Positions 1 through 10,002 of a DNA stretch of 64,000 nucleotides are shown in pieces; position 1 is the first letter of the stretch, and each line of letters begins with the position of its first letter. The position numbers and the translations under genes were made by a program. The stretch comes from CAVZVZ01 sp963778895 (lineage in GTDB: Bacteria > Actinomycetota > Acidimicrobiia > Acidimicrobiales > Acidimicrobilacustridaceae): contig CAVZVZ010000005.1 in the NCBI GenBank assembly GCA_963778895.1, positions 1,488,001 through 1,552,000 of the forward strand, given 5' to 3'. The notes beneath the pieces are model-generated. The model saw nothing but the letters and a program-made list of their open reading frames with translations. It was not told the origin of the DNA and did no database searches.

Positions 1-1
1 C

Positions 2-136
2 TACCGCGAGATCGGCGAGCAGCTGTTCATCAGCGAGAAGACGGTCGAGAACCACGTCCGCAACATCCTCGGCAAGCTCCACCTGAACAGGAAGCAGGAG
101 CTGATCCGCTACGCGGTGGAGCACGGCATCGAATAG
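2..136 (+). CDS. LuxR-family response regulator, C-terminal end (truncated by window start)
   Basis: The last 44 codons before a TAG form a GerE/LuxR-type helix-turn-helix: IGEQLFISEKTVENHVRNIL is the classic recognition-helix segment, followed by the LGKLHLNRKQEL helix. The N-terminal part, probably a receiver domain, lies outside the window. Proteins of this kind bind DNA as dimers and usually act downstream of a sensor kinase. The membrane-protein gene downstream starts 36 bases after the stop in the same direction and may be co-transcribed. What the regulator controls cannot be told from this piece. Confidence 0.85.
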   Translation, partial: YREIGEQLFISEKTVENHVRNILGKLHLNRKQELIRYAVEHGIE

Positions 137-172
137 TCGGGCACCCCCAGGCAGCACTGGGGGGAAAGCCTG

Positions 173-2725
173 ATGGTCAGCCCGACCCGCGCGGCGGACC
201 GTGGTGCCATGCAGACCTCACCTGAACAGGCCCGTCGACGCTCTCCTCGTCCTGACGACTTCACCCGAACCGGGGCGGTGTGGGTGACCGGCACCGGCGC
301 CTTCCTCGTCGTGGTCGCCGCCGCGGTCTTCGTGGCCGTGCGATGGGACCACCTGCCCGACACCATCAAGCTCGCCATCCTCGGCGCGCTGAGCGGCTCG
401 GCCCTGCTCGCCGGACGCCGGTTGCGGCGGCGACTGCCCGCCACCGGCGCGGTGCTCTACCACCTCGGGGCGTTCCTGCTGCCCGTGGTGAGCGCCGCCG
501 TGGCCCTTCGGTTCGACACCGGTTGGGGCGGTCTGCTGCTGATCGAGGGCACGACCGGTGCCGTCGCGTTCACCGTGCTCGAAAGGGTGGAGCGCTCGGT
601 GGTTCTACGCGTCGCGGCAGCGGGTTCCTTCGTGATCGCCGCCCTCGGCCTCGGAGCGACCGTGGGCATCCCGCCCGCGGCAACGCTGGCCGCGGCCGCG
701 GTCGTCGCGGAGCTGACGCGCCGTCGGACCCTCGCCACCTCGTGGGCGCTGCTGGCAGGCATCGCTCCGGCCGTGGCCCTCACCGCGGACTTCTGGTCGT
801 CTCCGGTGATCCTCGACGAGCTCGCGCTGACCGATCCGAACGCGCGTCGCGTGGCTCTCGTCGCGTCGATCGCCGCCGCGCTCGTGCTCTGGGTCGAGGC
901 ACGCGCCCGACGAGACCTCGTGCTGCTCGTGGCCGCTGCGATGTCGGCCACGCTCGGGACCGTTGCCACGTGGCAGGACGTCCGACCCACGGCGGTCATG
1001 GGTCGACTCGGCCTGGCGTTGTTGTTCGTTGCCTTCGAAGCAACCGCGTGGTTCCTCGATGGTGACGAGTTCCTCCGTGGGCCTTCCCGGCTCGTCGCGG
1101 GCACCGCAGAGGTCGGGGCCGGCGCGGTCGCTGTCGCGCTCGCCGGCGTCGTACTGGTCGCACCCCACTTCGCACTGAGCGCGGGAGCAACACACCTCGA
1201 CGGCGCGCTGCTCGTTGCCGCCGTGGTCGCGACGGCGGGTTGGGTGATCGCCGATGTACGCCGACGCACGCACGACCAACTGCAACCCTCGCTCGCATTG
1301 CTGCTCGGCTCGGGGTGGGTGCCGGCGACGGTCGGGATCACGGCCACGGTGATTGCGGGGGTGGCGCTGTCGACCGGATCGGCGTTGGCAACCGCGCTCA
1401 CGCTGACCGCGCTGGCCGGTCTTCTCGTGGTTTCGGGCCGCGAGTACGGCCACGCACTTGCGGCATGGTTCTCGATGGCCGCCGTTGTGGTCGCGACCTA
1501 CGAACCGGCGGTGGCGTGCCTGTGCGCGGTGGCCGGCACGGTCATCCTTTCCAGCGCGGCTGTGCTGCGCGCTCGCCGCTTGCGCCCCGACAGTCCCGAG
1601 TTGGCCTCGGCATGGGCGTGGGCCCTCGCGTGCGCGGCACTGCTGCCACCTCTGCTCGCGGTTCCGGTGCTCGACGGTTGGGCGCCCGACATCGCGCTGC
1701 TCGGCGGATGGGTCGTCGCGTGCTGGATCGCGGCCTTCATCCTCGATGCCGGCGCGACCGAACGATTCACTCCCGCCTTCGGCTTGATCGGGCGAGCCGG
1801 CGCACTCGTGGTGCTCCCGATCGCGTTCCTGATGGGTGCCGCCCCGACCGCTGAGATCGCCACGGCCATCGCGCTGTTGAGCGTCGTGGACGCGCTACGG
1901 CGCCACGAACCACTCGACGGCTCCGTGGCCGCCATCGCGTCGCCGATAGCGGTGCTGGCGACCGGGCTCGCTCTGGCTGGATCGGCCACAAGTGCTCCCG
2001 TCGCGGTCGGCGCCTTCGCGTTGCTGCTCTCGCTCGGAACGCTGGTTGTCTCCGACACTTGGCGACCCACGGTCGACGGCGCGGCCATCTGGTCGATCGC
2101 CCTCGCCGTGTTGTTCAGCATCAGCCACGACGCCGCGTTCGCGACCGTCTTGTTGTTGGCCGGTGCGAGCGCCCTCACGGTCGCGGTCGGCCGGTGGTCG
2201 GCGCCATTCGCAGTCACGGGCGCGGCGCTCGTTTGCTTGGGCGTGTGGGTTCATCTCGACCTCGCGGGCATCAACGCGATCGACGCCTACGTCGCTCCGG
2301 TCGCGGCCGCGCTGGCCACGGCCGGGTGGCTCGCCCGCCGCCAGACTCCGCGCGATTCGAGGGAGCTGAGCTCATGGGTCGCCTACGGTCCGGCGATCGC
2401 GCTGCTCGGAGCCGCGGCGCTCGCCGAGCGACTCGCGGGCGGTACCGGCGTGCATGCCATCATCGCCGGCACACTCGGCACGGTGGCCGTGGCCGTGGGC
2501 GGCTGGAAGCGACTCGCGGGGCCATTGCTCCTGGGCACGGCCCTCCTTGCGGCAGTCGTGGTCTCCGAGACGCTGGCCTACACCGCGACCATGCCGACGT
2601 GGGGATGGCTGGCACTGGCGGGGAGCGCGCTGCTCGCGGCCGGCATCGCCATGGAGCGGGCCGAGGTCGGCCCGCTCGAGACCGGGCGCCGGGTGCTCGA
2701 CGTCGTTCACGACCGATTCGCGTGA
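173..2725 (+). CDS. Large polytopic membrane protein (DUF2157-like)
   Basis: This 850-residue protein is almost entirely hydrophobic helices separated by short Arg- or Asp-containing loops, roughly 20 or more predicted membrane segments. The N-terminal stretch around residues 35-90 (TGAFLVVVAAAVFVAVRWDHLPD then a glycine-rich helix) resembles the DUF2157 entry domain of actinobacterial membrane proteins of unknown function. The start at 173 is favoured by a GGGGGAAAG ribosome site a few bases upstream; an internal ATG at 209 is an alternative. No catalytic motif is visible. It follows a LuxR regulator in the same direction. Function is unknown, and a transporter role should not be assumed. 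Confidence 0.8.
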   Translation: MVSPTRAADRGAMQTSPEQARRRSPRPDDFTRTGAVWVTGTGAFLVVVAAAVFVAVRWDHLPDTIKLAILGALSGSALLAGRRLRRRLPATGAVLYHLGAFLLPVVSAAVALRFDTGWGGLLLIEGTTGAVAFTVLERVERSVVLRVAAAGSFVIAALGLGATVGIPPAATLAAAAVVAELTRRRTLATSWALLAGIAPAVALTADFWSSPVILDELALTDPNARRVALVASIAAALVLWVEARARRDLVLLVAAAMSATLGTVATWQDVRPTAVMGRLGLALLFVAFEATAWFLDGDEFLRGPSRLVAGTAEVGAGAVAVALAGVVLVAPHFALSAGATHLDGALLVAAVVATAGWVIADVRRRTHDQLQPSLALLLGSGWVPATVGITATVIAGVALSTGSALATALTLTALAGLLVVSGREYGHALAAWFSMAAVVVATYEPAVACLCAVAGTVILSSAAVLRARRLRPDSPELASAWAWALACAALLPPLLAVPVLDGWAPDIALLGGWVVACWIAAFILDAGATERFTPAFGLIGRAGALVVLPIAFLMGAAPTAEIATAIALLSVVDALRRHEPLDGSVAAIASPIAVLATGLALAGSATSAPVAVGAFALLLSLGTLVVSDTWRPTVDGAAIWSIALAVLFSISHDAAFATVLLLAGASALTVAVGRWSAPFAVTGAALVCLGVWVHLDLAGINAIDAYVAPVAAALATAGWLARRQTPRDSRELSSWVAYGPAIALLGAAALAERLAGGTGVHAIIAGTLGTVAVAVGGWKRLAGPLLLGTALLAAVVVSETLAYTATMPTWGWLALAGSALLAAGIAMERAEVGPLETGRRVLDVVHDRFA

Positions 2726-2763
2726 GCAGAAGTCGACGGCGCCAAAACTGAAATCTGTTCTAG

Positions 2764-2780
2764 TCTGACGCCGTATCAGA
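2764..2780. promoter_or_regulatory. Possible TetR-type operator
   Basis: A short inverted repeat, TCTGA-N7-TCAGA, lies about 60 bases upstream of the substrate-binding protein start. Operators of many actinobacterial TetR regulators have this general form. A wider pair, AATCTG and CAGATT, overlaps it. No TetR gene is adjacent, so the assignment rests on the repeat alone. Confidence 0.3.
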
Positions 2781-2838
2781 TTGTGACTGGCAGATCCTGA
2801 CCGGACCGGTTGGCGACGCACACATGGGGGACATGCAC

Positions 2839-4486
2839 ATGACTGGACCGCGACGACCCTCGGTCGCGACCCGACTTCTGTCGATCCTGGCGGCGCTGAC
2901 CGCGCTCGTCATGCTCGCGGCCGCCTGTAGCAGCAACAACAGCTCGAGCTCCACCAGCGGCACCCAAGCCGTCAACCAAGGAGCGCCCACCGACGAAGGG
3001 CCGCCGCAGGACGGCGGCACCTTGAAGGTGGCGGTCGGCGCCGACATCGACGGGCTGTACCCGGTCGAGGCTCGTTGGTCGCTCGACGGGAACCTCATCG
3101 GTTCGTCGTTGTACGACACCCTGTTGACCTTCGACGAGAACCGCAACCTCGTCCCGCGTCTCGCTCTCTCGGTCACGCCGAACTCCGACGGCACGGTGTG
3201 GACGATGAAGCTCCGCCCCGACGTCACCTTCCACGACGGCACGGCGTTCGATGCCGCCGCGGTGAAGGCCAACATCGAGGCCCGCAAAGCCGTGCCCATC
3301 TCGGGTGACTCGATCAAGCAGATCCAAGAAGTCGTGGTGGTCGACCCGCTCACGGTCGAGGTGCACATGAGCGCGCCGTGGTTCGGCTACGACTACACCC
3401 TCGCCGCGCAGGCCGGCTACATGGTGTCGCCGGCGTTGATCGGACAGCCGAACGCCATGCAGAAGGCCGATGGCACCGGACCCTTCGAGCTCGACGGTTC
3501 GTGGTCACCGGGCACCCCGGTCAAGGTCAAGCGCTACGACGGGTACTGGGGTGAGCGGCCGCACCTCGACGGCATCACGTTCACCGCGCTCATCGATCAG
3601 ACGAGCCGCACCGCGTCGCTCGAGTCGGGCGACGTCGACCTGATCTTCACGCAGGACCCCGCGGCGGTGACCAAGTTCCGGTCCAAGGACGGTTTCATCC
3701 AGGTCGAGGACTTCGCCGCGGAAGAGACCTTCGCCATGCTCAACCTGGGCGACCCGCCGTTCGACAACATCCATGCCGCGCCGGGCCTTGGCCTACGCCA
3801 CCGATCCCGACGCCGCCAACCAGGCCGTCGGCGGCGGCATCCAGGAGGTCGCCGATCAGCCGTACACCAAGGACGAGCAGTACTACGTGCCCGACGCGGG
3901 GTACGTCTCGTTCGATCAGGCCAAGGCCGAAGAGGAGGTGCAGGCCTACAAGGACGATACGGGTGAGTCGTCGCTCTCGTTCACGCTCAAGGTCCCGTCC
4001 GGCGGTTCGCAGAAGGCGGAGGCCGAGCTCCTGCAGTCGCAATGGCTACAGGCCGGGATCCAAGCGAGCATCGACGAGACCGAGCAGTCGGCGTTCCTCG
4101 GTGACATCTTCACCAGCACCTTCCAGGCCGCCATGTTCCGGAACTTCGCTTACGTCAACCCGGACTCCAACTACATCTTCTGGCATTCGAGCTTCGCCAA
4201 GCAGCCGGGCGGCGCCGGTGGCATCAACTTCGGCCAGATCCGAAGCGACGCCGTCGACCAAGCCCTCGACAAGGCCCGGAGCACTCCCGACCCGGAGGTG
4301 CGCAAGCAGGCCTACCAGGACGTCGTTCGCGGTCTCAACGCCGACGTGGCCTACATCTGGCTCTACCACAACGTCTGGGGCCTGGCCGCCAAGGACACGG
4401 TGGGCGGCCTGTCCGCTCCCGAGAAGCTGGGCTTCGCCCGCCAAGACGCGAAACCGTGGTGGCCCCAGATCTGGTTGAAGCAGTAA
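2839..4486 (+). CDS. ABC transporter substrate-binding lipoprotein, family 5 (frameshifted)
   Basis: This is an extracellular solute-binding protein of the peptide/nickel family (SBP_bac_5). The signal peptide ends in the lipobox LAAAC, followed by a Ser/Asn-rich linker and the typical start GGTLKVAVGADIDGLYPVEA. TGPFELDGSWSPG and KRYDGYWGERPHLDGI are family landmarks. The ATG at 2839 is preferred to those at 2824 and 2833 because GGGGGA lies eight bases upstream. The frame breaks at about 3777-3779: an extra C turns the expected FDNIHARRALAY, as seen in the paralogue downstream, into a nonsense tail, and the rest continues one frame over to a TAA at 4486. Corrected length is about 548 residues. 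No permease or ATPase genes are nearby, so the transporter partners are elsewhere. Confidence 0.85.
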
Positions 4487-4603
4487 CGAACAGCCGCGGC
4501 GGACTCGTTCGTCGGCGTCCGGGGCCTGAATTGGTCCCGGGTCATGGGCTCCGGCACTTTCCTGCCCAAGCACTGGATCGGCGGGCTCTGGGTCCGGAGC
4601 TGA
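4487..4603 (+). pseudogene. 3' fossil of a third family-5 substrate-binding protein
   Basis: Directly after the TAA of the preceding gene, and in the same frame, 38 codons read ...FVGVRGLNWSRVMGSGTFLPKHWIGGLWVRS followed by TGA. This aligns with the C-terminus of the next gene (LRGLNWFRTIGFGNYLPKPWIEGLWIDQ), although the preceding gene already has its own complete C-terminus. No start codon or ribosome site precedes it. It looks like the remnant of a third tandem paralogue lost by deletion. Confidence 0.7.
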
Positions 4604-4771
4604 CTAGGCCGAACGGCCCATAGTCCCGGGTATCCCGCTGTGCAAACGCTGGCGAGGTTTAAGTTCGCGACTGCGGTGCCGAACATCTGAACGACAGAGG
4701 TAGCCGTGAAGACCGCCGAGACCGGCGGCACAGCACGCCACTCGGGGGGAATCCCGGTGCAGAGGTGGGAC

Positions 4772-6529
4772 ATGAGAACGGACCGTTCACCACACCGACA
4801 TTCGAGCATCGTCGCAGTTGCGGTGATCACCGTCTTCCTGCTTGTTGCGGGAGCCTGCTCGAAGAGAGCGACAGCTCGAACAACGCCACCGACGCCAACG
4901 CGGTGCAGGCCCAGGACGCCGCGATCCGGAACGAGGGCACGCCACAAGCAAGGTGGCACCGTCGTCATGGCCGTGACCGGCGAGACCAACGGCTGGAATC
5001 CGGCCTTGGCCCAGTGGGCCGACGCCGGCAACTTCGTCGGTTCGTCGTTCCTCGAGCCGCTCTTCGTCTACAACTCCGCCGGCGACCTCGTGCCGTGGCT
5101 CGCCGAGAGCGCCTCGGCCGATGACGAGTTCGCGCAGAGCTGGACCATCCACCTGCGCAAGGGAGTCATGTTCCAGGACGGCACCGAGATGACGGCACCG
5201 GCGCTCAAGCAGAGCATCGAAATGGGTGTCTTCGAGGGGCTGTCGAGCATCGCGCTGGGCAAGCTGCTCAAGGAGGTCGTCGTCGTCGACGACTACACGA
5301 TCGACGTTCGCCTCAACGTTCGCTGGGCCCAGTTCTTGAACGTGTTGGCCGGACCGACCGGCTATGTGATGGCCCCGTCGATGATGAACTCGCCCGACAA
5401 GGGCGTGAGCAACCCGGTGGGCACCGGCGCCTACCGCTTCGAGAGCTGGACACCGGACAAGTCCGTCAAGGTCAAGAAGTTCGACGGCTACTGGGGTGGC
5501 CCGTGCGCGCTTCCCGCCCCTGCCGACGACGTCGTGAAGCTCTGCCAGGAGGCGGGCGTTCCACTCGGACAGAAGAACGGACCATTCCTCGATGCCATGG
5601 AGTTCCGTCCGATTCCGGACGCCTTGCAGCGCGCGAACGCTCTCCAGTCCGGAGACCTCAACCTGATCATGTCGACTCGGGCTGCCGACGTCGCCAACCT
5701 CAAATCCAACTATCAGGTGGTCACCGACTACACCAGCGAGCGCACCCTGGTCATGCTGAACACCAGGACACCCCCCTTCGACAACATCCACGCTCGAAGG
5801 GCGCTGGCGCTCGGCACCGACCGGGCCGCCATCACCAACAGCGTGGCCAACGGCGAGCAACTCGGCATGGACACCTCGCCGTTCGCGGAATCATCCAAGT
5901 GGGGCGGTTTGGCCCCCGACCAGACCGGTTACCCGGCGTACGACCCCGAGGCCGCCAAGGCGGAGCTCGAGCAGTACAAGGTCGACACCGGAGCGTCGTC
6001 GCTGAGCTTCACCCTCTCGGGCCTGGCCAACACCGATGACATCAGCCTGCTGCAGAACCTGCAGCAGCAATGGAGGCAGATCGGCGTTGACGCCAAGATC
6101 GACACCATCGAGCAGACGGCCTACATCGGCAAGCTGGTCGGCGCCGACTTCCAAGCGGCCTTCTTCCGCTGGTATGCGTTCCCGGACCCGGACTCCAGCT
6201 ACTACTTCTGGAGCAAGGAGCAAGCCGATCCGAACAGCGCCGTCCAGCTCAACTTCACCGGCTACTGGTCGCAGACCACCGAGAACGCGGTGACCTGGGG
6301 CCGCACCGCGTCGTCGTTCGAGGCTCGCCAGCCGGGGTACGAGGCCTTGGCCAAGGACCGCAACGCGGCGGCCGTCGATCTGTGGCTGTTCAACACGCCC
6401 TACTCGCTGATCGGCGAGAACAACCTCCGCGGTCTCAACTGGTTCCGCACCATCGGTTTCGGCAACTACCTGCCGAAACCCTGGATCGAAGGTCTCTGGA
6501 TCGACCAGAACGCGTCGAGCAGCAAATAG
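4772..6529 (+). CDS. ABC transporter substrate-binding lipoprotein, family 5 (second paralogue)
   Basis: This is a paralogue of the gene at 2839. The start at 4772 (MRTDRSPHRHSS) has AGAGGTGGGA just upstream; the longer frame from 4706 adds an implausible N-terminus. The signal peptide ends at LVAGAC. Between about 4864 and 4951 the continuous frame is Arg/Pro-rich nonsense, while the neighbouring frame reads ESDSSNNATDANAVQAQDAA, a normal lipoprotein linker. A lost base near 4864 and an extra base near 4951 therefore cancel each other. The mature part has GGTVVMAVTGETNGWNPALAQ, TGAYRFESWTPDKSVKVKKF and FDNIHARRALALGTD. A cysteine-containing insertion around CALPAPADDVVKLCQEAG is absent from the first copy. 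A strong terminator follows at 6546. Confidence 0.87.
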   Translation: MRTDRSPHRHSSIVAVAVITVFLLVAGACSKRATARTTPPTPTRCRPRTPRSGTRARHKQGGTVVMAVTGETNGWNPALAQWADAGNFVGSSFLEPLFVYNSAGDLVPWLAESASADDEFAQSWTIHLRKGVMFQDGTEMTAPALKQSIEMGVFEGLSSIALGKLLKEVVVVDDYTIDVRLNVRWAQFLNVLAGPTGYVMAPSMMNSPDKGVSNPVGTGAYRFESWTPDKSVKVKKFDGYWGGPCALPAPADDVVKLCQEAGVPLGQKNGPFLDAMEFRPIPDALQRANALQSGDLNLIMSTRAADVANLKSNYQVVTDYTSERTLVMLNTRTPPFDNIHARRALALGTDRAAITNSVANGEQLGMDTSPFAESSKWGGLAPDQTGYPAYDPEAAKAELEQYKVDTGASSLSFTLSGLANTDDISLLQNLQQQWRQIGVDAKIDTIEQTAYIGKLVGADFQAAFFRWYAFPDPDSSYYFWSKEQADPNSAVQLNFTGYWSQTTENAVTWGRTASSFEARQPGYEALAKDRNAAAVDLWLFNTPYSLIGENNLRGLNWFRTIGFGNYLPKPWIEGLWIDQNASSSK

Positions 6530-6545
6530 GTTCCTGTTGCGAAGC

Positions 6546-6571
6546 GGGCGCTCTCCCTCGGGAGAGCGCCC
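6546..6571 (+). terminator. Rho-independent terminator after the substrate-binding protein genes
   Basis: An 11-bp perfect GC-rich stem (GGGCGCTCTCC with GGAGAGCGCCC, four-base loop) is followed by CTTTC. It lies 16 bases after the TAG of the second substrate-binding protein and faces the end of the convergent coaX operon. Confidence 0.85.
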
Positions 6572-6676
6572 CTTTCGCGTCAGGCTCTGCTGCTTGAACC
6601 TGCTCCGCAGGTTCGGCTTCGCCACCCACACCTGCGGTAGTGCGGCGCGGCCCTCAGGCGCAACCTCAGCCGTCGC

Positions 6677-7475
6677 TCACAAGTTCTTCTCGTGCACCAG
6701 GCGCAGGCCGTGCAACGTGAGCCAGGGCTCGACGTGTTGTATGCGCTGTGAGTAGGGCGTGATCAGATCGGCCAGCCCACCGGTCGAGACCACCGTGCAC
6801 TCGCCCAACTCGGCCTCGATGCGATCGCACAGACCATCGACCTGTGCCGCAAAGCCGTACACCGCACCGGACTGGATGGACTCGACCGTGCTCTTGCCGA
6901 GCACACTCTTCGGCTCGACCAGTTCGACAGCTCGAAGGGCCGGCGGCGCGACCGACCAACGCGTCCATGCTGATCTCGATACCGGGCGCGATGGCGCCGC
7001 CGAGATACTCGCCGTTCTCGGATACCGCGTCGCACGTCGTGGCCGTCCCGAAGTCGGCGACGATCGTGGGACCGCCGTAGAGATCGAACGCGGCCACTGC
7101 GTTGGCGATGCGGTCGGCCCCGACCTCCTTCGGATTCTCGTAGAGGATCGAGATACCGGTGCGCACGCCGGGTTCGATGACGATCGGCTCGAAATCGAGA
7201 TAACGCGTGGCCAGATCGCGAAGGCTCGCGGTCACGCGTGGCACACCGGACGACACCGCGATGCCATCCACGTCGTCGAGCGAGTAGCCGCGGAAGGACA
7301 GGAAGCCTTGCAGCAGCACCGCCATCTCGTCGCTGGTTCGATCGGCCTGCGTTGCGACCCGCCAATGATCGAGCAGGCCGTCCTCCGGACGGCGCCCTGC
7401 CGCAGGCCGACCACGATCGAGATCGTAGAGGCCCACAACGGTCTGTGTGTTCCCTGAATCGACAGCGAGCAGCAC
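6677..7475 (-). CDS. coaX: Type III pantothenate kinase (frameshifted)
   Basis: CoaX phosphorylates pantothenate, the first step of coenzyme A synthesis. The N-terminal ASKHA phosphate motif LLAVDSGNTQTVVGLYD, the EPGVRTGISILYENPKEVGADRIAN region and the DFGTATTCDAV motif are all present. The GTG start at 7475 has GAGGGAGAG upstream and begins 11 bases after the nadC stop. The frame breaks at about 6936-6946, where RAAALRAVELVEPKSVLGKST would be expected; one base too many shifts the reading, and the C-terminus (QSGAVYGFAAQVDGLCDRIE, STGGLADLI) continues in the next frame. Corrected length is about 265 residues, normal for the family. It is the last gene of the vitamin and cofactor run and sits after panC and panD of the same pathway. 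Confidence 0.88.
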
Positions 7476-7486
7476 TGGTCTCTCCC

Positions 7487-8371
7487 TCAGCCGTCCACGG
7501 GCCCGATATCGAGGCCGATGTCGAGCACCGGCGCCGAGTTGGTGATCTGGCCGGTCGAGATGCAGTCCACGCCGGTCTCGGCGTAGCCCCTGATCGTCTC
7601 GAGCGAGATACCGCCCGAAGCTTCGAGCAGCGGTGGGCGCCGGTTGTTCGCCGCCGCCGTTTCGCGGGCGGCCGCCATGCAGGTACGGATCTCGTCGGGC
7701 GTCATGTTGTCGAGCAACAAGGCGTCGGCACCGGCCTCGACGGCCTCGCGCGCCTGCTCCTCGCGATCGCATTCGACGTGCACCGTGCGGCCCGGCCACC
7801 GTCGCTTGGCATCGTGCACCGCGGCCGTGATGCCCACCAGTGCGAGGTGATTGTCCTTCAGCAGCACCCAGTCCGACAGGTTGCCGCGATGGTTCGCACC
7901 GCCGCCGGCGCGCACCGCCGCTTTCTCGAGCACCCGCAAGCCCGGTGTCGTCTTACGGGTGTCCCACACCCGGGTCGCCGATCCCGCGTCCTTCACCACG
8001 TCGACGAAACGGCGGGTGAAGGTGGCGACGCCCGACAGGTGGCCCATGAAGTTCAGCGCGGTGCGCTCAGCCGTCAGGATCGACGCCAATGGACCGACCA
8101 CTTCACCAAAGGCCTTTCCCGGCTCCAACGCATCCCCGTCGTCGGCCGACCAGACGACGGACACGCCCACGTCGACCTGCCGGAACGTCTCGGTTGCGCA
8201 CGCGCGTCCCGCCAACACCCCAGCCTCCCGGGCGACGAACCGCGCCGACGCTTCGAGCATCGGTGGCAGCAGCGCCGAGGTGATGTCGCCCAAGGGCGTG
8301 AGGTCTTCGGCCAGAGCGCGCTCGACCGCCTCGACGACGGCGAATCGGGGCGGGTCGTACGAGGTGTTCAT
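7487..8371 (-). CDS. nadC: Nicotinate-nucleotide pyrophosphorylase (quinolinate phosphoribosyltransferase)
   Basis: This enzyme joins quinolinate to PRPP to give nicotinate mononucleotide, with CO2 released, in de novo NAD synthesis. At 294 residues it has normal length. Landmarks are EDLTPLGDITSALLP near the N-terminus, ALNFMGHLSGVATFTRRFVD, VWDTRKTTPGLRVLEKAAVRAGGG (substrate-binding DTRKTTPG), LLKDNH and VECDREEQAREAVEAGADALLLDN, and the C-terminal LEASGGISLETIRGYAETGVDCISTG. The ATG overlaps the nadB stop by four bases (ATGA), which implies translational coupling. The frame is intact, unlike its neighbours on both sides. Confidence 0.97.
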   Translation of the reverse strand: MNTSYDPPRFAVVEAVERALAEDLTPLGDITSALLPPMLEASARFVAREAGVLAGRACATETFRQVDVGVSVVWSADDGDALEPGKAFGEVVGPLASILTAERTALNFMGHLSGVATFTRRFVDVVKDAGSATRVWDTRKTTPGLRVLEKAAVRAGGGANHRGNLSDWVLLKDNHLALVGITAAVHDAKRRWPGRTVHVECDREEQAREAVEAGADALLLDNMTPDEIRTCMAAARETAAANNRRPPLLEASGGISLETIRGYAETGVDCISTGQITNSAPVLDIGLDIGPVDG

Positions 8372-10002
8372 GACCCACCAGCCTGCACCGCGCCGTCGCC
8401 CGCCACGAGACGCACACGAAAGTGCTCGTCATCACGTTGGGCGAAGTCGGCGCGCGTGTGCGCACCGCGGCTCTCTTCCCGGTCGAGCGCCGCCCTGATC
8501 ATCGCCCGGGCAACTGTCAGGAGGTTTCGCACCTCCGCGTAGTCCTCCTCGAGTGGTCCCGCTTGATCGATTCGCACGGCGTGAGCTACGACGATGCGTT
8601 CCGCGATCCGCAGGCTCTCCTCCGTTCGCAACACGCCCGCGTCGCGCGTCATCGCGAGCTGCAACGACTCGCGAATCGCCTTCGCGCTCTGCAGCGCTTC
8701 GAGGGTCACTCCCAGGTCGAAGCTCTCGCTGCGAACCGGTCGACCCCCGATCACACCCGCCGGATACTCACCAGGGATCACCGATCGCATCGCGCCGGTG
8801 GCTTCGGCTTCGCCCTTACCTCGTTCGATGCCTTCGACCGCGCGAAAGGCGAACACCATGCCTTCGAGCAACGAGTTCGACGCCAGGCGGTTGGCGCCGT
8901 GCACACCCGAGCACGCGACCTCACCCGCCGCCCAAAGACCGGGTAGGTCACTGGCGCCGTCGAGATCGGTAACCACGCCGCCGCACAGGTAGTGCGCAGC
9001 GGGCGCGATGGGCAGCCAGTCCTTGGCCGGATCGAGGTCGGCCGCCAGCAACTCGGCGTTGATCGTCGGGAAATCGCTCGTCGAAGTTCTCGAGACCAGT
9101 TGCGTCGAGCCAGCAGTGGTCGGTGCCTTCGTCGATCATGCACCTCGTCATCGCCCGCGACACTTCGTCGCGTGGCAGGAGCTCGTCCACGAACCGCTCG
9201 CCTTTCGCGTTGCGAATCGAGCGCGCCGTGCCCACGCAGGGCCTCCGACAACAGCGGTCGTGGCATGCGGGGGTGGTGCAGGGCTGTGGGGTGGAACTGC
9301 ACGAATTCGATGTCCGCCAACGGCGACTCCCGCCCGCAGCGCCATCGCGATGCCATCGCCCGTCGCCTCGAGGGGGTTCGTCGTCACCGCGAACACCTGG
9401 CCCGCGCCGCCGGTCGCCAGCAGAACGTGAACGGCGCGGATCTCGCGTCGCACGCCCGAAGGATCAACCGCCGTCACACCCACGCAGCGACCGCCTTCCT
9501 CGATGATGTCGAGCGCGAACGTGTTCTCGTGCAACGCGGCGGCGGTTCGATGCACCGCCGTGACGAGGGCGCGCTCGATCTCGGCACCAGTAGCGGCGCC
9601 TCCGGCGTGCACAACGCGGTGGAGGCTGTGGCCGCCCTCGCGCGCGAGCTGCAGTGCTCCCGTCTCGTCGACGTCGAACATCGCGCCCAGCGCGATCAGC
9701 TCGTTGACGCGCCCGGGTCCCTCATCGACCAGGACACGCACCGCGTCGGTGTCGCACAGGCCGGCGCCGGCGGCCAACGTGTCGGCCAGGTGCAGGTCGG
9801 TCGAGTCAGGGTCTTCGTGCAGCACTGCGGCCACACCACCCTGCGCCCAACGCGTCGTGGCCTGATCGAGCTCGCCCTTCGTCAGGACGCCCACCCGCAT
9901 GCCGTGACGATCGGCGGCCCGAACGGCGGCCGACAAGCCGGCGACCCCGCTGCCCAGAACAAGCAGGTCCAGCGGCTCGGGGACCGCCACGGTCGACGTC
10001 AT
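8368..10002 (-). CDS. nadB: L-aspartate oxidase (three frameshifts)
   Basis: NadB oxidises L-aspartate to iminoaspartate using FAD, the first step of NAD synthesis. The N-terminal FAD-binding fold (LLVLGSGVAGLSAAVRAAD), TRWAQGGVAAVL and GGHSLHRVVHAGGAATGAEIERAL are intact. The frame then changes near 9322 (before DIEFVQFHPTALHHP), between about 9215 and 9235 (before RNAKGERFVDELLPRDEVSRA) and near 9069 (before INAELLAADLDPAKDWLPIAPAAHY). Each change is consistent with one extra base. The C-terminus with GLWAAGEVACSGVHGANRLASNS is intact. Total length is normal at about 543 residues. The start overlaps the panD stop by four bases. NadA, which would complete quinolinate synthesis, is not in the window. 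Three breaks in an essential-type gene suggest sequence errors. Confidence 0.9.

Noticed and set aside
173..2725. Substrate transporter assignment for the large membrane protein.
   Set aside because: No transporter motif or conserved binding residue is visible; only the DUF2157-like entry is recognised.
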